Of a DNA stretch of 34,841 bases, positions 22,839-32,339 are shown piece after piece. Within the stretch, counting starts at the first letter, position 1. Each line of letters starts with the position of its first letter. The DNA comes from Wenyingzhuangia heitensis. Lineage in GTDB: Bacteria > Bacteroidota > Bacteroidia > Flavobacteriales > Flavobacteriaceae. Made by a program: the position numbers and the translations under genes. Below the pieces are notes generated by a model. The model worked only from the letters and a program-made list of their open reading frames with translations. It did not search any database and had not been told where the DNA came from. Location: the NCBI RefSeq assembly GCF_011762155.1, contig NZ_JAASQL010000006.1:105831-140671 (forward strand), given 5' to 3'.

Positions 22839-25241
22839 ATGAAAAGAAACATTAATAAAATAGCAGTTATTGGTTCTGGAATTATGGGATCTAGTATTGC
22901 ATGTCATTTTGCAAACATAGGAGTAGAAGTTTTACTGCTAGACATTGCCCCAAAAGAATTAAATGCAGCAGAAACTGCCAAAGGTTTAGAATTAAACAAT
23001 CCTTTGGTAAAAAACCGAATTGTAAATACCAATTTACAAAAGACCCTAAAATCCAACCCTGCACCATTATACAATCTAAAGTTTTCAGATAGAATTACTA
23101 CTGGAAATTTAGAAGATGATATTTCTAAAATTAAAGAAGTAGATTGGATTATAGAAGTAGTTGTAGAACGACTAGACGTTAAGCAAAAAGTATTTGAAGA
23201 AATTGAAAAGCATAGAAAACTCGGAACACTTATCACAAGTAACACATCGGGTATTCCAATTCAATATATGAACCAAGGTCGTTCTCAAGATTTTAAAGAA
23301 CATTTTGCAGTAAGTCACTTTTTTAATCCTCCTAGGTATTTAAAATTATTCGAAATAATTCCTGGTCCGGATTGTAAACCTGAAGTTGTAGATTTTTTAA
23401 TGAATTTTGGTTCTAAATTTTTAGGAAAAACAACCGTTTTAGCTAAAGATACTCCTGCTTTTATAGGAAACAGAATTGGAATTTTTGGGATTATGAGCAT
23501 GTTACATATTGTAAAAGATTTAGACATGTCTGTAGAAGAAGTAGACAAATTAACAGGACCTATTATTGGTAGACCTAAATCTGCCACTTTTAGAACAGTA
23601 GATGTTGTAGGTTTAGATACTTTGATACACGTAGCCAAAGGTTTGTATGACAATTGTAAATACGATGAAGCTGTGGAGTTATTTAAACTCCCCTCTTTTA
23701 TGCAAACCATGTTAGACAACAACTGCTTAGGGAGCAAAAGTGGACAAGGTTTTTATAAAAAACATGTAGATGAAAAAGGAAATAAATCGATACTAGCTTT
23801 AGATTTAAACACTTTGGAGTATCATCCTTCAAAAAAAGCAAGTTTTACCAGTTTAAATGCAACCAAAACAATAGACAATGTAATTGACAGATTTAAAGTA
23901 CTAATAACAGGACAAGACAAAGCAGGTACTTTTTACAGAAAAACCTTTGCAGCTTTGTTTGCGTATGTAAGTAATAGAATTCCAGAAATATCTGATGAAT
24001 TATACAGAATAGATGATGCCATGAAAGCTGGTTTTGGATGGCAACACGGACCTTTTGAAATTTGGGATGCGATAGGTATAGACAAAGGAATTGAATTGAT
24101 TAAAGCAGAGAACTTGTCTTACGCTACTTGGGTTGATGACTTAAACACTTCTAAAAACTCATCCTTTTACATTGTTAAAGAAGGTAAAAAATATTTTCAC
24201 AATATTCCTTCAAAAGAAATTACGAAGATACCTGGTCAAGACAGCTTTATTATTCTAAACAATATTAGAGAAACCAAAACAATTTGGTCTAATTCAGAAG
24301 CTTCTATACAACATTTAGGAAATGGAGTGTTAAATGTAGAATTTCAATCTAAAATGAACACATTAGGTAGTGGCGTATTACAAGCAATTAACAAAGGGAT
24401 TGATTTGGCAGAATCGGAATACGATGCTGTGATTTTAGGAAACCAAGCCACTAATTTTTCTGTTGGTGCAAACTTAGCCATGGTCTTTATGTTAGCCATA
24501 GAACAAGAGTATGATGAACTAAATTTTGCTATTCAATACTTTCAAAACACCGTGATGAGAATGCGTTATTCCTCTTGCCCTACTCTAATCACACCAAGAG
24601 GATTAACTTTAGGAGGAGGATGTGAATTAAGTTTACATGCCGATAAAGTAATAGCTGCTGCAGAAACTTACACAGGTTTAGTAGAGTTTGGTGTAGGAGT
24701 AATTCCTGGTGGTGGTGGTACCAAAGAAATGGCCAAAAGAGTTTCTGATGCCGTTTTAAAAGATGATGTGAAGTTAAATAGAATGCGTGATGCTTTTATA
24801 AATATTGCCATGGCAAAAGTAGCTACATCAGCACACGAAGCTTTTGATTTAGGTTATTATACACCACATAAAGATTTGGTTGTAGTTAATGAGCATCAAC
24901 AAATAGCAACAGCAAAAAAACATGCCATTCAGTTATTAGATGATGGATACTTAAAGCCAACACCTCAAAAAGTTAGAGTGTTAGGACAACAAGTATTAGG
25001 AATGTTTCAAGTAGGTGCCGATAGTTTGGTAGCAGGAAAATACGCATCAGAACACGATAGACTAATAGCCAATAAGTTAGGGTATGTAATGGCCGGTGGA
25101 GATTTATCTGAACCCACAGATGTTTCTGAACAGTATTTATTGAATTTAGAACGTGATGCCTTTTTATCGCTATTAGGAGAAAAGAAAACATTGGAAAGGA
25201 TTCAGCATATGCTTAAAACAGGAAAACCGTTAAGAAACTAA
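22839..25241 (+). CDS. Bifunctional 3-hydroxyacyl-CoA dehydrogenase / enoyl-CoA hydratase
   Basis: The 800-residue protein catalyses hydration of enoyl-CoA and oxidation of 3-hydroxyacyl-CoA in beta-oxidation. The dehydrogenase comes first: NAD-binding GSGIMG (residues 12-17), catalytic H160 followed by FNPP (162-165), and C-terminal dehydrogenase repeats to about 430. The crotonase-like hydratase follows (about 500-720): GANL oxyanion loop, GGGCEL with the first catalytic glutamate, and VEFGVGVIPGGGGT with the second. This order is the reverse of E. coli FadB (hydratase first). The protein is cytoplasmic and should work with the thiolase at 25657. It is second in the operon, 2 bp after the MarR gene. 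All key residues are present. Confidence 0.95.
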   Translation: MKRNINKIAVIGSGIMGSSIACHFANIGVEVLLLDIAPKELNAAETAKGLELNNPLVKNRIVNTNLQKTLKSNPAPLYNLKFSDRITTGNLEDDISKIKEVDWIIEVVVERLDVKQKVFEEIEKHRKLGTLITSNTSGIPIQYMNQGRSQDFKEHFAVSHFFNPPRYLKLFEIIPGPDCKPEVVDFLMNFGSKFLGKTTVLAKDTPAFIGNRIGIFGIMSMLHIVKDLDMSVEEVDKLTGPIIGRPKSATFRTVDVVGLDTLIHVAKGLYDNCKYDEAVELFKLPSFMQTMLDNNCLGSKSGQGFYKKHVDEKGNKSILALDLNTLEYHPSKKASFTSLNATKTIDNVIDRFKVLITGQDKAGTFYRKTFAALFAYVSNRIPEISDELYRIDDAMKAGFGWQHGPFEIWDAIGIDKGIELIKAENLSYATWVDDLNTSKNSSFYIVKEGKKYFHNIPSKEITKIPGQDSFIILNNIRETKTIWSNSEASIQHLGNGVLNVEFQSKMNTLGSGVLQAINKGIDLAESEYDAVILGNQATNFSVGANLAMVFMLAIEQEYDELNFAIQYFQNTVMRMRYSSCPTLITPRGLTLGGGCELSLHADKVIAAAETYTGLVEFGVGVIPGGGGTKEMAKRVSDAVLKDDVKLNRMRDAFINIAMAKVATSAHEAFDLGYYTPHKDLVVVNEHQQIATAKKHAIQLLDDGYLKPTPQKVRVLGQQVLGMFQVGADSLVAGKYASEHDRLIANKLGYVMAGGDLSEPTDVSEQYLLNLERDAFLSLLGEKKTLERIQHMLKTGKPLRN

Positions 25242-25283
25242 AGGTTTCTGTTAATGAGATAATAGATATTAGATTTTGAGAAA

Positions 25284-25643
25284 ATGCATAAAATAGAGAA
25301 TTTAAAAATTTGGCAAAAATCTATAGAACTTAGTAAAAGAGTTTACAAGATAACTGAAAACCTTCCACAGGATGAAAAATATGGTTTAATCAGTCAAATA
25401 AAAAGAAGTTCTGTATCAGTAGCATCAAATATAGCTGAAGGAGCTGGAAGAAATTCTAACAATGAATTCTTATACTTTCTAGGCATTGCCAATGGTTCTG
25501 TTTATGAGCTACAAACTCAATTAATATTATGTCATGAATTAAATTTTATCAAACAAAATAAGTTAACAGATATTATAGGATTATGTACTGAAATCCAAAA
25601 AATGATTTACAGCTTTCAAAGTTCACTAAAATCTCGAATCTAA
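25284..25643 (+). CDS. Four-helix-bundle protein of the 23S rRNA intervening-sequence family
   Basis: The 119-residue protein is a clear member of the four-helix bundle family first seen in intervening sequences of 23S rRNA genes. It shows ENLKIWQKSIELSKRVYKIT (helix 1), GLISQIKRSSVSVASNIAEG (helix 2, the most conserved stretch), a GRN turn, the helix FLYFLGIANGSVYELQTQL and a final helix. The function is unknown; it is proposed to act as a ring-forming scaffold or nucleic-acid-associated protein. Unusually it sits inside the beta-oxidation operon, 42 bp after the dehydrogenase gene and 13 bp before the thiolase gene, on the same strand. It may be a late insertion, since the flanking genes are co-functional. 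Confidence 0.92.
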   Translation: MHKIENLKIWQKSIELSKRVYKITENLPQDEKYGLISQIKRSSVSVASNIAEGAGRNSNNEFLYFLGIANGSVYELQTQLILCHELNFIKQNKLTDIIGLCTEIQKMIYSFQSSLKSRI

Positions 25644-25656
25644 AAACTCAATACTA

Positions 25657-26844
25657 ATGAATAAAACAGCATATATAATTAAAGGATACAGAACCGCAGT
25701 AGGAAAAGCACCTAAAGGTATCTTTCGTTTTAAAAGACCCGATGAGCTAGCCGCTGAAACTATAGAATATTTATTAGAAAAAACTCCAGAGCTAGATAAA
25801 ACTAGAATTGATGATGTAATTGTTGGGAATGCAATGCCAGAAGCTGAACAAGGTTTAAATATGGGACGTTTAATCTCTTTAATGGGCTTAAAAATTGACG
25901 ATGTTGCAGGAATGACTGTAAACCGTTATTGTGCTTCTGGAATAGAAACCATTGCAATAGCTGCTGCCAAAATACAATCAGGAATGGCAGATTGTATTAT
26001 TGCAGGTGGTGTAGAAAGCATGTCTTATATTCCTATGGGAGGATACAAACCCTCCCCTAACTACAAAGAAACCAAAGCAGGTAACGAAGACTATTATTGG
26101 GGAATGGGATTGACTGCAGAAGCTGTAGCAGAACAATTTAAAATATCTAGAAAAGACCAAGATGCCTTTGCTTTTAACTCACATCAAAAAGCTTTAAAAG
26201 CACAAGTAAATAATTTATTTGAAGATGATATTGTTCCCATCAACATAGAAGAAATTTTTATAGACAATGAGGGTAAAAAACAAACTAAAAATTATTCTAT
26301 CACTCAAGATGAAGGCCCTAGAAAAGATACTTCTTTAGAAGTTTTAGCAAAACTAAGACCCGTTTTTGCTAATAAAGGGTCTGTTACTGCTGGAAATTCA
26401 TCGCAAATGAGTGATGGTGCAGCGTTTGTAATTGTAATGAGCGAAGAAATGGTTAAAGAATTAAATTTAGAACCTGTAGCCAGAATGGTTTCTTTTGCTG
26501 CTGTGGGTGTAGAGCCTAGAATTATGGGAATTGGTCCTGTTAGAGCTGTACCAAAAGTACTAAAAAGAGCAGGAATGAGTTTAAAAGACATTGACTTAAT
26601 GGAATTAAACGAAGCTTTTGCATCACAATCTTTAGCCGTTATTAACGAACTTGGTGTTAATCCAGATATTGTAAACGTAAATGGTGGAGCCATTGCTTTA
26701 GGACATCCTTTGGGTTGTACAGGTGCAAAATTATCAGTTCAGCTTATTAACGAAATGAGAAGACGGAAAAATAAATATGGTATTGTGACTATGTGTGTAG
26801 GAACAGGACAAGGGGCAGCAGGAATTTATGAATTTTTAAAATAA
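25657..26844 (+). CDS. Acetyl-CoA C-acyltransferase (3-ketoacyl-CoA thiolase)
   Basis: The 395-residue thiolase cleaves 3-ketoacyl-CoA to acetyl-CoA and a shortened acyl-CoA. The catalytic residues are visible: nucleophile C92 in NRYCASG, H350 in GGAIALGHPLGCTG, and C380 in MCVGTGQG. The length is standard. The sequence style (RTAVGKAPKG at the start, DEGPRKDTSLEVLAKLRPVF near the middle) fits the FadA/degradative branch rather than the biosynthetic acetoacetyl-CoA thiolases. It is downstream of the bifunctional dehydrogenase/hydratase and 51 bp upstream of the acyl-CoA dehydrogenase, so the operon encodes a full beta-oxidation turn. Confidence 0.95.
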   Translation: MNKTAYIIKGYRTAVGKAPKGIFRFKRPDELAAETIEYLLEKTPELDKTRIDDVIVGNAMPEAEQGLNMGRLISLMGLKIDDVAGMTVNRYCASGIETIAIAAAKIQSGMADCIIAGGVESMSYIPMGGYKPSPNYKETKAGNEDYYWGMGLTAEAVAEQFKISRKDQDAFAFNSHQKALKAQVNNLFEDDIVPINIEEIFIDNEGKKQTKNYSITQDEGPRKDTSLEVLAKLRPVFANKGSVTAGNSSQMSDGAAFVIVMSEEMVKELNLEPVARMVSFAAVGVEPRIMGIGPVRAVPKVLKRAGMSLKDIDLMELNEAFASQSLAVINELGVNPDIVNVNGGAIALGHPLGCTGAKLSVQLINEMRRRKNKYGIVTMCVGTGQGAAGIYEFLK

Positions 26845-26895
26845 TCTTTTTTAAACAGATAAAAATAAGTTTAAAATTAAAAAGAAATAAAGAGC

Positions 26896-28692
26896 ATGAA
26901 AAATACAATCAAAGGAGGAGAATTTATAGTTAAAGAAACAAACGCTAACAATGTTTTTATTGTAGAAGATTTTACAGAAGAGCAATCTATGATGAAAGAA
27001 TCTGTAATTGAATTTATTGATAGAGAAGTTTGGCCACATAAAGAACGTTTTGAGAAAAAAGATTATGCTTTTACCGAAGAGTTAATGGTAAAGGCTGGAG
27101 AAATGGGGTTTTTAAGTATTGCTGTTCCCGAAAATTATGGAGGAATGGGAATGTCTTTTATGTCTACAATTCTAGTTTGTGACTATATATCTGGAGCTAC
27201 CGGTTCTTTTGCTACAGCATTTGGTGCACATACAGGTATTGGAACCATGCCTATTGTATTGTATGGAACCGAAGAACAAAAACAAAAATACGTTCCTAAA
27301 TTAACTACAGGAGAATGGTTTGGATCTTATTGTTTAACAGAACCAGGTGCAGGATCTGATGCCAATTCTGGAAAAACAAAAGCAGTATTGTCTGATGATG
27401 GAACACACTATAAAATTTCTGGTCAAAAAATGTGGATTTCTAACGCAGGCTTCTGTAGTTTGATGATTGTATTTGCTAGAATTGAAAATGATAAAAACTT
27501 AACGGCTTTTATTGTTGAATATGACAAAGAGAATCCGAATGGAATTACCATGGGAGAAGAAGAAAAAAAATTAGGAATTAGAGCTTCTTCTACCCGACAA
27601 GTTTTTTATAATGAAACAGTTGTTCCTGTAGAGAACATGTTGTCAGAAAGACAAAACGGATTTAAAATAGCTTTAAATATTTTAAATATTGGTAGAATTA
27701 AATTGGCTGCAGCTTGTTTAGATGCTAGTAGAAGAATTATAAACAACGCAGTAAATTATGCAAATGAACGTAAACAATTTGGAACATCTATTGCTAATTT
27801 TGGAGCTATTCAAGAAAAAATAGCCTTAATGTGTACCAAAACTTTTGTAACAGAAAGTGGTGTATACAGAGCAGCCGGAGATATTCAAAACAAAATTGAT
27901 GCTTTAATTTCTAAAGGAATGCCTCATGCAAATGCAGAATTAAAAGGGGTGGAAGATTTTGCATTGGAATGTGCCATTTTAAAAGTTTATGGATCTGAAG
28001 TAGGTCAATTTAATGCCGATGAAGGTTTGCAAATTTATGGAGGAATGGGATTCTCTGAAGATACACCAATGGAAGGTGCGTGGAGAGATGCTCGTATTTC
28101 TAGAATTTACGAAGGTACCAACGAAATAAACAGACTACTATCCATTGGTATGCTAATGAAAAAGGCTTTAAAAGGTGAAATAGACTTAATGACTCCTGCA
28201 ATGTCTGTAGCAAATGATTTAATGGCAATTCCTTCTTTTGAAACTCCTGATTACAGTATTTTATTTTCTGAGGAAAAGGAAGTTTTAAATAAGCTAAAGA
28301 AAACATTTTTAATGATTGCTGGTAAAGCTGTAGAAAAATTTGGAATGGACTTAGAAAAGCAACAAGAAATTGTGTTGTGTGCTGCAGAAATTCTAATAGA
28401 AATTTACATGGCTGAATCTACTTTGTTAAAAACTGAAAAATTAGCGGCCAAAACATCAGAAAAAGAAACGAGTTTGCAAATAGCTATGACGCAATTAAAT
28501 TTATTTAATGCGGTAGAAACTATTAACAGAAAAGGAAAAGAAGCTATTATTTCTTTTACAGAAGGTGATGAACAAAGAATGTTATTAATGGGATTAAAAC
28601 GTTTTACCAAATATCAAAACTATCCTAATATTGTAGCTCTTAAAAAAGAAATAGCTGCTGTAGCTATTGCTAAAAATGAATATCCTTGCTAA
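26896..28692 (+). CDS. Acyl-CoA dehydrogenase (VLCAD/ACAD9-like, FAD)
   Basis: The 598-residue flavoprotein carries out the first, FAD-dependent step of beta-oxidation. The acyl-CoA dehydrogenase core spans about residues 25-420: CLTEPGAGSDA near 145-155 and the WIS segment (KMWISNAG) for substrate and flavin binding, then the C-terminal helical domain with RKQFGTSI near 292-299. The catalytic base is the glutamate of RIYEGTNEINRLL near 412. About 170 extra C-terminal residues make it longer than classical 380-residue enzymes and like the very-long-chain type. It has no signal peptide; electrons would pass to electron-transfer flavoprotein, which is not encoded here. It is the last gene of the operon and is followed by a hairpin terminator. 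Confidence 0.95.
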   Translation: MKNTIKGGEFIVKETNANNVFIVEDFTEEQSMMKESVIEFIDREVWPHKERFEKKDYAFTEELMVKAGEMGFLSIAVPENYGGMGMSFMSTILVCDYISGATGSFATAFGAHTGIGTMPIVLYGTEEQKQKYVPKLTTGEWFGSYCLTEPGAGSDANSGKTKAVLSDDGTHYKISGQKMWISNAGFCSLMIVFARIENDKNLTAFIVEYDKENPNGITMGEEEKKLGIRASSTRQVFYNETVVPVENMLSERQNGFKIALNILNIGRIKLAAACLDASRRIINNAVNYANERKQFGTSIANFGAIQEKIALMCTKTFVTESGVYRAAGDIQNKIDALISKGMPHANAELKGVEDFALECAILKVYGSEVGQFNADEGLQIYGGMGFSEDTPMEGAWRDARISRIYEGTNEINRLLSIGMLMKKALKGEIDLMTPAMSVANDLMAIPSFETPDYSILFSEEKEVLNKLKKTFLMIAGKAVEKFGMDLEKQQEIVLCAAEILIEIYMAESTLLKTEKLAAKTSEKETSLQIAMTQLNLFNAVETINRKGKEAIISFTEGDEQRMLLMGLKRFTKYQNYPNIVALKKEIAAVAIAKNEYPC

Positions 28693-28694
28693 AA

Positions 28695-28726
28695 AAATAA
28701 AAACTGTTTTTTGTCAGTTTTTATTT
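28695..28726 (+). terminator. Terminator of the beta-oxidation operon
   Basis: AAATAAAAACTG (28695-28706) pairs with CAGTTTTTATTT (28715-28726) around an 8-base loop, 2 bp after the acyl-CoA dehydrogenase stop. Confidence 0.75.
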
Positions 28727-28777
28727 GAAAAACTATATCTTAGCAAAGTAAATTTAGGTTGAATGAAATTTACCAAG

Positions 28778-28826
28778 AAATCAGAAATTAGAGTTTATTG
28801 CACACTCTGTTTCTGATTTTTTTATT
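28778..28826 (+). terminator. Second hairpin with a T-run
   Basis: AAATCAGAAA (28778-28787) pairs with TTTCTGATTT (28810-28819), and AGAGT (28790-28794) with ACTCT (28804-28808). It is followed by a T-run (to 28823), so it ends plus-strand transcription. It may back up the first terminator or end a small RNA starting after 28727. It also lies just beyond the stop of the minus-strand small gene. Confidence 0.65.
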
Positions 28827-28971
28827 GTTTAGACTTTATCTGCTCTTTTAAAGCTTTAAGTCTGTCTTTGTGAGCTTGTTCCTTTTCACGTATTTTATTT
28901 TTCTTTCGATCCATAAGTTTACTGTGTTTAGATTTATTTTTAGTGTTTTTATCACTTCCTGTCTGTGCCAT
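28822..28971 (-). CDS. Small basic hypothetical protein (49 residues)
   Basis: I choose the ATG at 28971 (MAQTGSDKNTKNKSKHSKLM), because upstream in-frame residues look unlike a protein start. The product is almost entirely polar and lysine-rich (NKIREKEQAHKDRLKALKEQ), predicted as one long helix with no membrane segment. I recognise similar short lysine-rich proteins in Flavobacteriia but no function; nucleic-acid or ribosome binding is possible from charge alone. It starts 11 bp after the YchJ-like gene ends, so it is probably co-transcribed with it. Confidence 0.65.
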   Translation of the reverse strand: MAQTGSDKNTKNKSKHSKLMDRKKNKIREKEQAHKDRLKALKEQIKSKQ

Positions 28972-28982
28972 AATATTCAGTT

Positions 28983-29468
28983 TTAAGAGTGTTGACCAAC
29001 AATATAAACCCAATGTTCATTTTCTTTTACAAACCTAGAGTTTTCGGTAATGTTGTTTTTAATTCCGTTTTCTAAAAAATGAGCTTTAAAAGTTACAAAT
29101 CCTTCCTTATTTGTAGGTTTAGGAGCAGCTACTATTTCTAAGCCTAACCATGTAATAGACCTTGTCCATTGTAAAATTTCATCAGCTTCTTTTATAGGTC
29201 TAGTTGATGAATGATGACTTTTTAACAAATAATCAATATCCGCTAAAACATAAGCTGTGTATCTAGACTTCATCAACTCTAGTGGCGTTTGTACTTTTAA
29301 AATATCTTGATGAAATACACCACAACAAACTTTGTAAGATTTATTAGAGCCGCAAGAACACAGCACCACTTCCCTATTCGCGTTGGTTCTGGCTTCTAAA
29401 TTAAACCGATGTTTTTTAGAAGATTGATTTTCTTTTTGTTTTTGTACTAGTTTAGAAAATTTAGACAC
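28983..29468 (-). CDS. YchJ family SEC-C zinc protein
   Basis: The 161-residue protein carries the SEC-C zinc knuckle LCSCGSNKSYKVCCGVFH (cysteines at about 37, 39, 48 and 49), followed by the NTF2-like YchJ domain (about 60-158: TPLELMKSRYTAYVLADIDYL and TWLGLEIV, then a C-terminal FVKENEHWVYIVG). YchJ proteins have no settled role; SEC-C is known as a zinc motif in SecA. The basic N-terminal extension of about 33 residues before the cysteine motif is longer than in E. coli YchJ, where the motif is near the start. Its last bases precede the small basic gene by 11 bp. Cytoplasmic. Confidence 0.92.
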   Translation of the reverse strand: MSKFSKLVQKQKENQSSKKHRFNLEARTNANREVVLCSCGSNKSYKVCCGVFHQDILKVQTPLELMKSRYTAYVLADIDYLLKSHHSSTRPIKEADEILQWTRSITWLGLEIVAAPKPTNKEGFVTFKAHFLENGIKNNITENSRFVKENEHWVYIVGQHS

Positions 29469-29496
29469 ATTAAATGGTTTAGACTACAAAAATACA

Positions 29497-30363
29497 TTAA
29501 TCTGGTAAAGTAAGCAGAAACAACTTTTGTTTGTGTTTGTAGTTTTTTCCTTTCAGCTTTTTTTTAGAAGCCTCTCTAGTTACAAATACTTGATGGTTAT
29601 TTTTCCACGCAATAGCTTCTACTTGATTTGCATAATTTAATAACGGAGTTAATTTAATTTTTAAAAAAGAGGACTGCTCTAAATTAAAGTCTTTAAAAAG
29701 AACTAGATAAGACTGATAATCTTTGTTGTACGCTGTACCTATTAACGCATTTTTTTGGGGATTATAATCTAATGAAGTCAACAAACAGTTAATATTGATA
29801 GATTGTACTTTTTTAGCAATGTAAGTTCCTTTATCAGTCGGAACTGTATAAATATTAGTCTTAAAATCTTTCCAGTTTTTGGTAAAAACTAACAATTGAT
29901 TTTGATAAATTGTTATGGATTCAGAATCAAAATTATGAGCGTGATCTGCTGCTTTAAAATTACGCTGATCTTCATAAGCATAATAAATCTTATCTGCTTT
30001 TACTTTATTTTTATTCTTTACATCAGCCTTATTTACTTTATAAACAACCAGGTTTTTTCTATTTCCAGCATTGTTTCCAGTATCTCCAATATAAATGTAA
30101 TTTTCATCTTGAGTAATCGATTCCCAATCTAAATTGGTTGCATTGGTAATTTTAATGGTTCTTTTTATTTTTCCTGATTTTGAATTCAAAACATACAATT
30201 CTGGTTTCCCTCCAGAATCATTAAACGTTAACAGTTCGTTGTCCACGAAAACAATACCAGAAGTTTCTTCTACTTTTTTAGATAATTTTACTTTATTTTC
30301 AATTTTGATAACCTGACTTGCAGCTAATTGAAACACTAATAATAAAGAAAGTAATAATCTCAT
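29497..30363 (-). CDS. Secreted propeller-like hypothetical protein
   Basis: The 288-residue product begins with a signal peptide (MRLLLSLLLVFQLAAS) and should be exported; no lipobox or sorting domain is seen. The body shows repeated beta-rich segments such as LTFNDSGGKPELYVLNSKSG, LDWESITQDENYIYIGDTGNN and ITIYQNQLLVFTKNW. The DSGG, DWE-IT and GDxGNN motifs at matching spacing suggest a beta-propeller of the SdiA-regulated or esterase-like type. I recognise the style but not a characterised family. The end (LFLLTLPD) completes the fold without an anchor. It is 28 bp before the YchJ-like gene on the same strand. Confidence 0.8.
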   Translation of the reverse strand: MRLLLSLLLVFQLAASQVIKIENKVKLSKKVEETSGIVFVDNELLTFNDSGGKPELYVLNSKSGKIKRTIKITNATNLDWESITQDENYIYIGDTGNNAGNRKNLVVYKVNKADVKNKNKVKADKIYYAYEDQRNFKAADHAHNFDSESITIYQNQLLVFTKNWKDFKTNIYTVPTDKGTYIAKKVQSININCLLTSLDYNPQKNALIGTAYNKDYQSYLVLFKDFNLEQSSFLKIKLTPLLNYANQVEAIAWKNNHQVFVTREASKKKLKGKNYKHKQKLFLLTLPD

Positions 30364-30397
30364 TTATAAATATATTTGTTTAAACGAATGTATAAAA

Positions 30398-30425
30398 AAA
30401 CTCCTTCAATTACTTGAAGGAGTTT
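30398..30425 (-). terminator. Terminator of typA
   Basis: AAACTCCTTCAA (30398-30409) pairs with TTGAAGGAGTTT (30414-30425), with a 4-base loop. Read on the minus strand it is followed by a T-run (A-run at 30394-30400 on plus), 24 bp after the typA stop. Confidence 0.88.
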
Positions 30426-30448
30426 GTATGTATTATGATTAAGGAAAA

Positions 30449-32221
30449 TTAAGCTTTAAAATTAATTTTTCTCATTCTTAAGCTTTCTGGAGTTACTTCT
30501 AAGTACTCATCAGCTTTGATATATTCCATATTTTCTTCTAAAGAAAAATCTACTTTTGGAGCAATTTTCATCGCTTCATCTGTACCAGATTTACGCATGT
30601 TAGTTAATTGCTTACCTTTAATTAAGTTTACAGACATATCATCTGACTTACTGTTTTCTCCAATTACCTGACCAATGTAAATTTCTTGATTAATATCAAT
30701 AAAAAACTTACCTCTATCTTGTAAACGGTTTAACGCATAAGCAGTTGCTTTACCTGCTGCAGAAGAAATGATTGCTCCTTTTATCTCTTCAGTAAAATCT
30801 CCTTTATAAGGACCATACTCACTAAATCTATGGTTGATAATTGCTGTACCTGCAGTTGCAGTTAAGATTTTATTTCTTAAACCAATCAATCCACGGGATG
30901 GAATGTTAAATTCTAAGTGTTGTAAATCTCCTTTAGGTTCCATTATCATTAAGTCTCCTTTACGCAAAGAAACTAAGTTTACTGCTTTAGAAGCAGCTTC
31001 TTCTGGTACATCAATAGACAATGTTTCCATTGGTTCATGTTTCTTACCATCAATCATTTTAATAATTACCTGTGGTCTACCTACTTGTAATTCATATCCT
31101 TCTCTACGCATTGTTTCAATCAATACAGATAAGTGTAAAACTCCACGTCCAAAAACGTTAAATTTATCTTCACTATCAGTCGTTTCAACTTTTAATGCTA
31201 AGTTTTTTTCTAATTCTTTAAACAGACGATCACGAATATGACGAGAGGTAACAAATTTACCTTCTTTACCAAAGAAAGGAGAGTTGTTAATAGTAAACAA
31301 CATACTCATAGTAGGTTGGTCAATTTCAGTTCTTGGTAATGCTTCTGGATTTTCTAAATCAGCAATTGTATCACCAATTTCAAATCCTTCAACACCAGTA
31401 ATAGCACAAATATCTCCACAACGTACAGTCTCAACTTGTACTTTACCCATTCCTTCAAAAACGTGTAATTCTTTAATTCTCACTTTTTTAGTAGAACCAT
31501 CAGCTTTACACAACATGTAGTCTTTACCAGCAGTTAAATCTCCACGGAAAATACGTCCAATAGCAATTCTACCCGTAAAAGCAGAAAAGTCTAAAGAAGT
31601 AATTTGCATTTGTGGAGTTCCTTCATTGTATTTTGTTGCAGGAATAGACTCTAATACTGCATCTAATAAAGGTACAATATCTTCAGTTTGGTTTTTCCAA
31701 TCTGTACTCATCCAGTTGTTCTTTGCAGAACCATAAACCGTAGTAAAATCTAATTGCTCTTCTGTTGCTTCTAAAGCAAACATTAGGTCAAATACTTTTT
31801 CGTGAACGATATCTGGAGTACAGTTTTCTTTATCAACTTTGTTTACAACAACAATAGGAGTTAATCCTAAAGAAAGTGCTTTTCCTAATACAAAACGAGT
31901 TTGTGGCATAGGTCCTTCAAAAGCATCAACCAATAATAAAACACCATCAGCCATTTTTAATACACGTTCTACCTCACCACCAAAATCGGCATGGCCAGGA
32001 GTATCAATTACGTTGATTTTTGTTCCTTTATATTGAACAGATACGTTTTTAGAAAGAATTGTAATTCCTCTTTCACGCTCTAAATCATTGTTATCTAATA
32101 ATAGGTCTGTACGTTCTTTACGTTCGTCTAAAACTTTAGCTTGATCAATAATTTTATCTACCAAAGTAGTCTTACCGTGGTCAACGTGGGCTATAATAGC
32201 AATGTTTCTTATTTCTTGCAT
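30449..32221 (-). CDS. typA: Ribosome-associated GTPase TypA/BipA
   Basis: The 590-residue translational GTPase has the G motifs AHVDHGKTT (residues 11-19), RGITI switch I (51-55), DTPGH (73-77) and NKVD (127-130). EF-Tu-like domain II, two alpha/beta domains like EF-G III and V, and the BipA-specific C-terminal domain (about 480-590) with basic residues that contact the ribosome follow. TypA helps assemble the large ribosomal subunit and supports growth at low temperature or under stress. The length is near the usual 600. It is monocistronic, with a CAAAAGTA/TACTTTTG -7 box 24 bp upstream and a hairpin terminator downstream. All GTPase motifs are intact. Confidence 0.98.
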   Translation of the reverse strand: MQEIRNIAIIAHVDHGKTTLVDKIIDQAKVLDERKERTDLLLDNNDLERERGITILSKNVSVQYKGTKINVIDTPGHADFGGEVERVLKMADGVLLLVDAFEGPMPQTRFVLGKALSLGLTPIVVVNKVDKENCTPDIVHEKVFDLMFALEATEEQLDFTTVYGSAKNNWMSTDWKNQTEDIVPLLDAVLESIPATKYNEGTPQMQITSLDFSAFTGRIAIGRIFRGDLTAGKDYMLCKADGSTKKVRIKELHVFEGMGKVQVETVRCGDICAITGVEGFEIGDTIADLENPEALPRTEIDQPTMSMLFTINNSPFFGKEGKFVTSRHIRDRLFKELEKNLALKVETTDSEDKFNVFGRGVLHLSVLIETMRREGYELQVGRPQVIIKMIDGKKHEPMETLSIDVPEEAASKAVNLVSLRKGDLMIMEPKGDLQHLEFNIPSRGLIGLRNKILTATAGTAIINHRFSEYGPYKGDFTEEIKGAIISSAAGKATAYALNRLQDRGKFFIDINQEIYIGQVIGENSKSDDMSVNLIKGKQLTNMRKSGTDEAMKIAPKVDFSLEENMEYIKADEYLEVTPESLRMRKINFKA

Positions 32222-32244
32222 GGTTGCACTTTAAATTTAAAGCG

Positions 32245-32252
32245 CAAAAGTA
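32245..32252 (-). promoter_or_regulatory. Candidate -7 box of typA
   Basis: On the minus strand TACTTTTG matches TAnnTTTG, with the typA ATG 24 bp downstream. A second TTTTG lies close upstream but at the wrong spacing for a -33 element. Confidence 0.45.
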
Positions 32253-32339
32253 ATCAAAAGAAGTTAGAAAATATGAATTAAAATTGTTTATTAATTCTTT
32301 TAACCCTATTGTTAATGTAGTCTTTATAATAAGTTGATT

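Noticed and set aside
23315-23737. Minus-strand 140-codon frame opposite the hydroxyacyl-CoA dehydrogenase
   Set aside because: It is the shadow of a conserved coding region, with no promoter or domain support.
30371-30378. Plus-strand TATATTTG, a perfect -7 box match
   Set aside because: No plus-strand gene follows; the next features are a minus-oriented terminator and typA, so chance in AT-rich sequence is more likely.
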